DNA from: Rebecca billardiae RCC1528
Lineage: Eukaryota > Haptophyta
Direction of reading: 5' to 3'
DNA: 64,000 nt
Assembly (NCBI GenBank): GCA_965240325.2
Contig: OZ251240.1
Span: forward strand, 806,001-870,000
Positions 56,001-64,000 of the stretch are shown piece after piece (the first letter of the stretch is position 1; each line of letters begins with the position of its first letter). The position numbers and the translations under genes were made by a program. Under the pieces are notes generated by a model. The model saw nothing but the letters and a program-made list of their open reading frames with translations, ran no database searches and was not told the DNA's origin.

Positions 56001-59000
56001 GCGGTGGCGACGGTGGCGGCGGGCTCGGCGGCGGTGGTGACGGCGGCGGGCTGGGCGGTGGCGATGGCGGCGGCGATGGTGGTGGGCTGGGCGGTGGCGA
56101 CGGTGGCGGCGGGCTCGGCGGCGGTGGTGACGGCGGCGGGCTGGGCGGTGGCGATGGCGGCGGCGATGGTGGTGGGCTGGGCGGTGGCGACGGTGGCGGC
56201 GGGCTCGGCGGCGGTGGTGACGGCGGCGGGCTGGGCGGTGGCGATGGCGGCGGCGATGGTGGTGGGCTGGGCGGTGGCGACGGTGGCGGCGGGCTCGGCG
56301 GCGGTGGTGACGGCGGCGGGCTGGGCGGTGGCGATGGCGGCGGCGATGGTGGTGGGCTGGGCGGTGGCGACGGTGGCGGCGGGCTCGGCGGCGGTGGTGA
56401 CGGCGGCGGGCTGGGCGGTGGCGATGGCGGCGGCGATGGTGGTGGGCTGGGCGGTGGCGACGGTGGCGGCGGGCTCGGCGGCGGTGGTGACGGCGGCGGG
56501 CTGGGCGGTGGCGATGGCGGCGGCGATGGTGGTGGGCTGGGCGGTGGCGACGGTGGCGGCGGGCTCGGCGGCGGTGGTGACGGCGGCGGGCTGGGCGGTG
56601 GCGATGGCGGCGGCGATGGTGGTGGGCTGGGCGGTGGCGACGGTGGCGGCGGGCTCGGCGGCGGTGGTGACGGCGGCGGGCTGGGCGGTGGCGATGGCGG
56701 CGGCGATGGTGGTGGGCTGGGCGGTGGCGACGGTGGCGGCGGGCTCGGCGGCGGTGGTGACGGCGGCGGGCTGGGCGGTGGCGATGGCGGCGGCGATGGT
56801 GGTGGGCTGGGCGGTGGCGACGGTGGCGGCGGGCTCGGCGGCGGTGGTGTCGGCGGCGGGCTGGGCGGTGGCGATGGCGGCGGCGATGGTGGTGGGCTGG
56901 GCGGTGGCGACGGTGGCGGCGGGCCCGGCGGCGGTGGTGACGGCGGCGGGCTGGGCGGTGGCGATGGCGGCGGCGATGGTGGCGGGCTGGGCGGTGGCGA
57001 CGGTGGCGGCGGGCTCGGCGGCGGTGGTGTCGGCGGCGGGCTGGGCGGTGGCGATGGCGGCGGCGATGGTGGTGGGCTGGGCGGTGGAGACGGTGGCGGT
57101 GGGCGCGGTGGCGGTGGTGACGGCGGCGGGCTGGGCGGCGGAGATGGCGGCGGCGATGGTGGTGGGCTGGGCGGTGTCGACGGTGGCGGCGGGCTCGGCG
57201 GCGGTGATGACGGCGGCGGGCTGGGCGGTGGTGATGGTGGCGGCGATGGTGGTGGGCTGGGCGGTGGCGACGGTGACGAGCAATTGGCAAGAGTGCTGAG
57301 GTCCGGGTCGAACTTGCTGTTGCTCCCGAAAGGCGTGAGTGCGCAGAACTCGCTGCCGTCGTACCAACTGAAATGCAGTGAGGGGGAGGTGGCGGGTCGG
57401 GCGGGGGACGTGTTGGCCATCCATCAACCCTGTCCGCGTGTGGGGACCGAAGATGGCGCCACCGTGCGGCAGACAGACTGCGAGGCTCCCTAGGTGGGCA
57501 CGCCACCTACGCCACCTCGAGCAGGCGAGCAGCCAGGCAGCAGGCACAACAACACAGCTGGCTGGCGCGCGTAGGCGCGAGTGCGTAGGCGCACGTACAA
57601 TGCGTTGCTGCTGCCCAAAGAGGTCAGCTGCAAAACCTCTGTTGGCATGGCGCCACCGAGCGAGTTTAAGTGAAGGTATCTGTTCCCGCGTGTGGTGGGA
57701 GTAGCGTCGGGTGGCAACACCAATACCACCAATGCGCGTCAGCTTCCACGCGGTGTGCGCGCTTGCGCCGCACGAGGGCGCTGAGAGTGATGGCATCTCT
57801 GGGGGCGGTTGTTTGACGCTCGCTGCTGCGCACACATCGACACGAGGCTCGTCATTGCGCCCACTTCCGAAGGGATGCTCCCTGTGAGCGAGTTGGAGTA
57901 GAGAAACCTGTTCCCGCGTGTGGTGGGAGTAGCGTCGGGTGGCAACACCAATACCATCAATGCGCGTCAGCTTCCACGCGGTGTGCGCGCTTGCGCCACA
58001 CGAGGGCGCTGAGAGTGATGGCATCTCTGGGAGCGGTTGTTTGACGCTCGCTTCTGCGCACACATCGACGTGAGGCTCGTCATTGCGCCGACTACAGAGG
58101 GGATGTTCCCTGTGAGCAAGTTGGAGTAGACGGACCTGTTCACTCGTGTGGTGGGAGTAGCGCCGGGCAGCAACACCAAGATGCACGTCAGCTTCCATGC
58201 GGTGTGCTTGCGCCACACGTGGGTGGGGGAGAGTGAAGCGATCTCTGGGGGCGGGTGGGGCTAGTTGCTGCGCGCACAGGTACCGCAGGCTCGTCAGTGC
58301 GCCCACTTCAGAAGGGATGCTCCCTGTGAGCGAGTTGGAGTGGAGGTACCTGTTTACGCGTGTGGTGGGAGTAGCGTCGGGCGGCAACACCAATATGCAC
58401 GTCAGCTTCCATGCGGTGTGCATGCGCCACACGTGGATGGGGGAGAGTGAAGCGATCTCTGGAGGCGGGTGGGGCTAGTTGCTGCGCACACATGAACAGC
58501 AAGCTCGTCCTTGCGCCCACTTCAGAGGGGATGCTCCCTGTGAGCGAGTTGGAGGAAGATTGCCTGTTTACGCGTGTGGTGGGAGTAGCGTCGGGCAGCA
58601 ACGCCAAGATGCACGTCAGCTTCCATGTGGTGTGCATGCGCCACGCGTGGGTGGGGGAGAGTGAAGCGATCTCTGGGGGGGCGGGTGGGGCTAGTTGCTG
58701 CGCACACAAATCAGTGAGGCTCGTCATTGCGCCCACTTCAGAAGGGATGCTCCCTGTGAGCGAGTTGGAGGAGACGGACCTGTTCACGCGTGTGGTGGGA
58801 GTAGCGTCGGGTGGCAACACCAATATGCACGTCAGCTTCCATGCGGTGTGCATGCGCCACGCGTGGGTGGGGGAGAGTGAGGCGATCCAGGGGGGCGGGT
58901 GGGGCTAGTTGCTGCGCGCACAGGAACCGCAAGCTCGTCAATGCGCCCACTTCAGACGGGAGGCTGCCTGTGAGCAAGTTGTATTGGACAGCCCTGTTCA

Positions 59001-62000
59001 CGCGTGTGGTGGGAGTAGCGTCGGGCAGCAACACCAATACTATCAATGCAACGCCAGCTTCCAGCGCATGCACCACGAGGGGGGGGGGGGGGGGGGGGGT
59101 CTCGGGGGCGGTTGGTGCTCGCTGCTGCGCGCACAGGTTCGTCAAGCTCGTCAGTGCGCCCACTTCAAAGGGGAGGCTGCCTGTGAGCGAGTTGAGTTCA
59201 AGAGTCCTGTTCACGCGTGTGGTGGGAGTAGCGCCGGGCAGCAACACCAAGATGCACGTCAGCTTCCATGCGGTGTGCATGCGCCACGCGTGGGTGGGGG
59301 AGAGTGAGGCGATCCAGGGGGGCGTGTGGGGCTAGTTGCTGCGCGCACAGGTACCGCAAGCCCGTCAATGCGCCCACTTCGGAGGGGAGGCTGCCTGTGA
59401 GCGAGTTGGATTGGACAGCCCTGTTCACGCGTGTGGTGGGAGTAGCGTCGGGCAGCAACACCAATATGCACGTCAGCTTCCATGCGGTGTGCATGCGCCA
59501 CGCGTGGGTGGGGGGCCGGAGAGTGCTGACATCTCTGGGAGCGATTGGTGCTGCTCACTGCTGCGCGTACATCCATGTGAGGCTCGTCATTGCACCAACT
59601 TCGGAGGGGAGGCTGCCTGTGAGCGAGTTGGAGTAGAGGTACCTGTTCACGCGTGTGGTGGGAGTAGCGCCGGGCAGCCGTCAGCTTCAACGCGGTGTGC
59701 ATGCGCCACACGTGGGTGGGGGGCAGTGCAATGCCATCTCTGGGGGCGGTTGGTGCTCGCTGCTGTACGCACAATACCTCCAAGCCCGTCATTGTGCCCA
59801 CTTCAGAAGGGATGCTGCCTGTGAGCGAGTTGGAGTAGAGGTACCTGTTCATGCGTGTGGTGGGAGTAGCGTCGGGCAGCAACACCAATATGCACGTCAG
59901 CTTGAATGTGGTGTGCATGCGCCACGCGTGGGTGGGGGAGAGTGAGGCGATCTCTAGGGGTGGGTGGGGCTAGTTGCTGCGCACACAGTATCTCCAAGCT
60001 CGCCACCGCGCCCACTTCAGAGGGGAGGCTCCCTGTGAGCAAGTTGGAGGAGACGGACCTGTTCACGCGTGTGGTGGGAGTAGCGTCGGGCAGCAACACC
60101 AATATGCACGTCAGATTCCACACTGTGTGTGTGCGTGCGCCACGCGTGGGTGGGGGAGAGTGAAGCGATCTCTGGGGGCGGGTGGAGCTCGCTGCTGTGC
60201 GCACAATTGCCGCAAGCTCGTCATCGCGCCCACTGCAGGAGGGATGCTCCCTGTGAGCGAGTTGGATACAGATTGCCTGTTTACGTGTGTGGTGGGAGTA
60301 GCGTCGGGCAGCAACACCAATATGCACGTCAGCTTCCATGCGGTGTGCATGCGCCACACGTGGGTGGGGGAGAGTGACGCGATCTCTGGGGGCGGGTGGG
60401 GCTAGTTGCTGCGCGCACAGGTACTGCAAGCTCGTCATTGCGCCCACTTCAGAGGGGAGGCTGCCTGCGAGCGAGTTGTGTTGGACAGCCCTGTTCACGC
60501 GTGTGGTGGGAGTAGCGTCGGGCAGCACCAATAATACCAATGCACGTCAGCTTCCATGCAGTGTGTGTGCTTGCGCCACACGTGGGTGGGGGAGAGTGAA
60601 GCGATCTCTAGGGGTGGTTGTTTGACGCTCGCCGCTGCGCGCACATCATCGTGAGGCTTGCCATTGCGCCCACTTCCGAAGGGATGCTCCCTGTGAGAGA
60701 GTTCCCGTCGAGAAACCTGTCACCAGGCAGCAGCAGGAGGGGGAAATGCCATCAGTCAAGGCAGAGGTGGCCAGATCCACAGGTGGCGCGCAAACTGCGT
60801 ATGCAGCGCAGAGGACTGGGGAGCGCATCGTACATTGACGGCACATTCGCCATGTAGCCGATCTCGGTGGGTATCGTGCCTGTCTTGCCAACAGAGCGGT
60901 ATGAGCTGCACTCGGCCGTATCCAAGCGGGCAGCGCACAAAGCATGATGACGCGCAGGGCAGGCCAGCCAGAGCAGGCGGTTTGTAAGCGCAACGACGCT
61001 GCGCGCGCGCGCGCGCGTGGAGGGGAAGAGGTTGCTCTGCAGTGCTGCGGCAGCCACGCACATGCTGTTTGTCATGCTGTTGCACGCCGGCTCGTTGAAT
61101 GTGCCCGAGTCTGGGAAGCACTGGGGGTAGTCCCCCAGCATCGCATCGCGCAGGCTGGATGACGTGGCGGTCTCGACCTGGGCGAAAAGCGCATATGAGA
61201 TGAGCGTTGCTTTCACGAGCGGCACGTGGCTCGTGCGCGAGGTCGGCCGCCGAGAAAGGCCGGGCGAGGAGACACGCCGACACTGGACCACGTGATGGTA
61301 GAAGAAGGTCAGCAGAAGCCATGCGACGAGCACGCACAGGCAACCAACAATGACCAGCACGTGCCGGGGTGAGAGAGACGTCTGCACCTTGATCATCGCA
61401 CCGACGTGAACAGGCATGCCCACGAGCTCGTGCGACCACGGCGCGTTGATCTTGTGCTCCGTCACCATCGTGTCGGCTGGCGTGCCCGTGAGCGCGTGCG
61501 GCGGCGTCGCGTCGGTCTCGTGCTGCATCATGAACGTGTCGGCCGGCGTGCCCGTGAGCGCGTGCGGCGGCGTCGTGTCGGTCTTGTGCTCCATCACCAT
61601 CGTGTCGGCCGGCATGCCCGTGAGCGCGTGCGGCGGCGGCGCGTTGGTGTCGCGCTGCATCATGAACGTGTCGGCCGGCATGCCCGTGAGCGCGTGCGGC
61701 GGCGGCGCGTTGGTCTCGTGCTGCATCATGAACGTGTCGGCCGGCATGCCCGTGAGCGCGTGCGGCGGCGGCGCGTTGGTCTCGTGCTGCATCATGAACG
61801 TGTCGGCCGGCGTGCCCGTGAGCGCGTGCGGCGGCGGCGCGTTGGTCTCGTGCTGCATCATGAGCATGTCGGCCGGCATGCCCGTGAGCGCGTGCGGCGG
61901 CGGCGCGTTGGTCTTGTGCTCCGTCACCAGCGTGTCGGCCGGCATGCCCGTGAGCGCGTGCGGCAGCGGCGCGTCGGTGTTGCGCTGCATCATGAACGTG

Positions 62001-64000
62001 TCGGCGGGCATGCCCGTGAGCGCGTGCGGCGTCGGCGCGTCGGTCTCGTGCTGCATCATGAACGTGTCGGCCGGCATGCCCGTGAGCGCGTGCGGCGGCG
62101 GCGCGTCGGTCTTATGCTCCGTCACCAGCGTGTCGGCCGGCATGCCCGTGAGCGCGTGCGGCGGCGGCGCGTTGGTGTCGCGCTGCATCATGAACGTGTC
62201 GGCCGGCATGCCCGTGAGCGCGTGCGGCGGCGGCGCGTTGGTCTCGTGCTGCATCATGAACGTGTCGGCCGGCATGCCCGTGAGCGCGTGCGGCGGCGGC
62301 GCGTTGGTCTCGTGCTGCATCATGAACGTGTCGGCCGGCGTGCCCGTGAGCGCGTGCGGCGGCGGCGCGTCGGTCTTACGCTCCGTCACCAGCGTGTCGG
62401 CGGGCATGCCCGTGAGCGCGTGCGGCAGCGGCGCGTCGGTGTTGCGCTGCATCATGAACGTGTCGGCGGGCATGCCCGTGAGCGCGTGCGGCGGCGGCGC
62501 GTTGGTCTCGTGCTGCATCATGAGCATGTCGGCCGGCATGCCCGTGAGCGCGTGCGGCGGCGGCGCGTTGGTGTCGCGCTGCATCATGAACGTGTCGGCC
62601 GGCATGCCCGTGAGCGCGTGCGGCGGCGGCGCGTCGGTCTCGTGCTGCATCATGAACGTGTCGGCCGGCATGCCCGTGAGCGCGTGCGGCGGCGGCGCGT
62701 TGGTCTCGTGCTGCATCATGAACGTGTCGGCCGGCGTGCCCGTGAGCGCGTGCGGCGGCGGCGCGTTGGTGTCGCGCTGCATCATGAACGTGTCGGCCGG
62801 CATGCCCGTGAGCGCGTGCGGTGGCGGCGCGTCGGTCTCGTGCTGCATCATGAACGTGTCGGCCGGCATGCCCGTGAGCGCGTGCGGCGGCGGCGCGTTG
62901 GTCTCGTGCTGCATCATGAACGTGTCGGCCGGCGTGCCCGTGAGCGCGTGCGGCGGCGGCGCGTCGGTCTTACGCTCCGTCACCAGCGTGTCGGCCGGCA
63001 TGCCCGTGAGCGCGTGCGGCGGCGGCGCGTTGGTCTCGCGCTGCATCATGAACGTGTCGGCCGGCATGCCCGTGAGCGCGTGCGGCGGCGGCGCGTTGGT
63101 CTCGTGCTGCATCATGAACGTGTCGGCCGGCATGCCCGTGAGCGCGTGCGGCGGCGGCGCGTCGGTCTTATGCTCAGTCACCAGCATGTCGGCCGGCATG
63201 CCCGTGAGCGCGTGCGGCGGCGGCGCGTTGGTCTCGTGCTGCATCATGAACGAGTCGGCCGGCGTGCCCGTGAGCGCGTGCGGCGGCGGCGCGTTGGTCT
63301 CGTGCTGCATCATGAGCATGTCGGCCGGCGTGCCCGTGAGCGCGTGCGGCGGCGGCGCGTCGGTCTCGTGCTGCATCATGAACGTGTCGGCCGGCATGCC
63401 CGTGAGCGCGTGCGGTGGGGTCGCGTCGGTCTTGTGCTGCATCATGAACGTGTCGGCCGGCATGCCCGTGAGCGCGTGCGGCGGCGGCGCGTTGGTCTTG
63501 TGCTCCGTCACCAGCGTGTCGGCGGGCATGCCCGTGAGCGCGTGCGGCAGCGGCGCGTCGGTGTTGCGCTGCATCATGAACGTGTCGGCGGGCATGCCCG
63601 TGAGCGCGTGCGGCGTCGGCGCGTCGGTCTCGTGCTGCATCATGAACGTGTCGGCCGGCATGCCCGTGAGCGCGTGCGGCAGCGGCGCGTCGGTCTTATG
63701 CTCCGTCACCAGCGTGTCGGCCGGCATGCCCGTGAGCGCGTGCGGCGGCGGCGCGTCGGTCTTACGCTCCGTCACCAGCGTGTCGGCGGGCATGCCCGTG
63801 AGCGCGTGCGGCAGCGGCGCGTCGGTGTTGCGCTGCATCATGAACGTGTCGGCGGGCATGCCCGTGAGCGCGTGCGGCGGCGGCGCGTTGGTCTCGTGCT
63901 GCATCATGAGCATGTCGGCCGGCATGCCCGTGAGCGCGTGCGGCGGCGGCGCGTCGGTCTTACGCTCCGTCACCAGCGTGTCGGCGGGCATGCCCGTGAG
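45796..64000 (-). CDS. Giant REJ/GPS polycystin-1-like receptor with LRR and SPPP stalk (5' partial)
   Basis: One gene runs leftwards from beyond the right edge to a TGA at 45796. Exons in coding order: 64000-61062 (partial), sixteen LRR exons (60905-60834 through 57679-57599), 57367-48227 (9.1 kb), 48110-48016 and 47876-45796. All junctions are GT-AG, every phase agrees, and the frame closes at 5,138 residues. Order: at least 39 units like MPADTFMMQHETNAPPPHALTG minus its last residues, a membrane helix (VLVIVGCLCVLVAWLLLTFF), an LRR cap, 16 LRRs, SPPP stalk (57279-54551), two modules each ending in a GC-D-A-N-DS-AT-C motif, IPT/TIG domains (52940-51380), PKD/REJ (51370-49500, with FALSASGWTDDAADDLPLRY), GAIN-like region, EGF-like segment, GPS, then about five membrane helices. 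Polycystin-1/REJ proteins are surface receptors that self-cleave at GPS. The N-terminal array before a membrane helix is unusual. No PLAT domain was recognised. Confidence 0.82.
48016..48257 (-). other. GPS autoproteolysis motif, split by introns
   Basis: The 9.1-kb exon ends in CNEAPVCHFW; the 95-nt exon 48110-48016 supplies NETSALWSAEGCETRISASS and LVCVCDHLT; the last exon begins DFAAIGVAVSS. Together they contain every GPS hallmark: the C-x-x-W, W-S-x-x-G-C, C-x-C and H-L-T-x-F-A residues. Cleavage between Leu and Thr of HLT is expected from the family. Confidence 0.92.
55585..57255 (-). repeat. 90-bp minisatellite coding for a 30-residue SPPP unit, ~18 copies
   Basis: The period of exactly 90 bp is visible from near-identical blocks (for example 55681, 55861, 56041 and so on, every 180 bp for two units). 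Each unit encodes blocks of P3-4 separated by single Ser. Substitutions cluster at the two array ends, as expected if the middle is homogenised by unequal exchange. Confidence 0.93.
57599..60905 (-). repeat. Tandem exon array: 16 LRR exons, ~214-bp exon-intron unit
   Basis: Minus-strand exons: 60905-60834, 60716-60645, 60490-60419, 60276-60205, 60058-59987, 59844-59773, 59642-59571, 59420-59349, 59206-59135, 58993-58922, 58779-58708, 58563-58492, 58349-58278, 58135-58064, 57907-57836 (each 72 nt) and 57679-57599 (81 nt). All are phase 2 on both sides, so units can be gained or lost without frame damage. Most encode NSLTGSIPSEVGAMTSL or close variants. Introns between them share cgtcagcttccatgcggtgt and related blocks, so exon and intron were duplicated together. 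Confidence 0.9.
61418..63991 (-). repeat. 66-bp minisatellite, 39 units of 22 residues in the window
   Basis: Every unit is 66 bp, in frame, and ends PPPHALTG or a close variant. Three types alternate: PADTLVTERKTDAPPP (basic), PADTFMMQHETNAPPP and PADTFMMQRNTDAPLP. Blocks of units recur, for example units 17-19 equal 20-22, 2-4 equal 23-25, and 26-28 equal 34-36 counted from the right. The array continues beyond 64000. Confidence 0.95.

Noticed and set aside
54540-57493. Very long glycine-rich and alanine/valine-rich ORFs on the plus strand, and His/Arg-rich ones on the minus strand
   Set aside because: They are other frames of the SPPP minisatellite. The SPPP frame alone continues through IPT/TIG, REJ and GPS domains on both sides.
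61418-63991. Regular 66-bp repeats as a possible CRISPR array
   Set aside because: Units are contiguous without unique spacers, stay in one coding frame, and the DNA is eukaryotic.

Overview
The window is nuclear DNA of a GC-rich unicellular eukaryote. Genes carry GT-AG introns whose phases I could match by hand, proline-rich (SPPP)n cell-surface proteins are abundant, and microsatellites and dispersed repeats are frequent. This fits a haptophyte-type microalga best, but the taxon is inferred from style only; no marker gene is present.

Layout. 0-5 kb: the 3' end of a methionine-R-sulfoxide reductase (MsrB), a two-exon stomatin/SPFH membrane protein, and a Sel1-repeat protein with a C-terminal MYND zinc finger. 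5.7-10.6 kb: dispersed-repeat DNA, including one ~3 kb element and a mirrored partner end. 10.9-14.8 kb: three genes with iron-sulfur connections, namely an Nbp35/NUBP1-like P-loop ATPase, a divergent ferredoxin-metallo-beta-lactamase fusion and a BolA-like protein. 15-20.4 kb: a foldback structure and a second copy of the element. 21-25 kb: a secreted tocopherol-cyclase-like protein and a sulfotransferase-like protein. 25-29 kb: decayed coding fragments and a second foldback. 29-31 kb: a small LRR plus polyproline secreted protein. 33.5-43.5 kb: a head-to-head pair, an LRR-TRP channel fusion (minus) and a multi-pass membrane/coiled-coil/ankyrin protein (plus).

The most striking object fills the last 18 kb. 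It is one minus-strand gene that continues past the right edge. Its reading frame can be followed through 20 exons and closes without a break at 5,138 residues in the window. In order it encodes an array of at least 39 units of 22 residues, a membrane segment, 16 leucine-rich repeats (one per exon, nearly all 72 nt), about 900 residues of SPPP helix, two cysteine-motif modules set in further polyproline, IPT/TIG domains, PKD/REJ domains, an EGF-like segment, a complete GPS autoproteolysis motif, and a multi-pass membrane C-terminus. This is a polycystin-1/REJ-type receptor with an algal extracellular-matrix stalk. It lies 6 kb from the start of the LRR-TRP channel, so the locus may encode a receptor-channel pair comparable to PKD1/PKD2. 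That partnership is inference.

The small 29-31 kb gene shares the receptor's one-LRR-per-72-nt-exon design and its LRR-to-SPPP order, so it looks like a truncated paralog.
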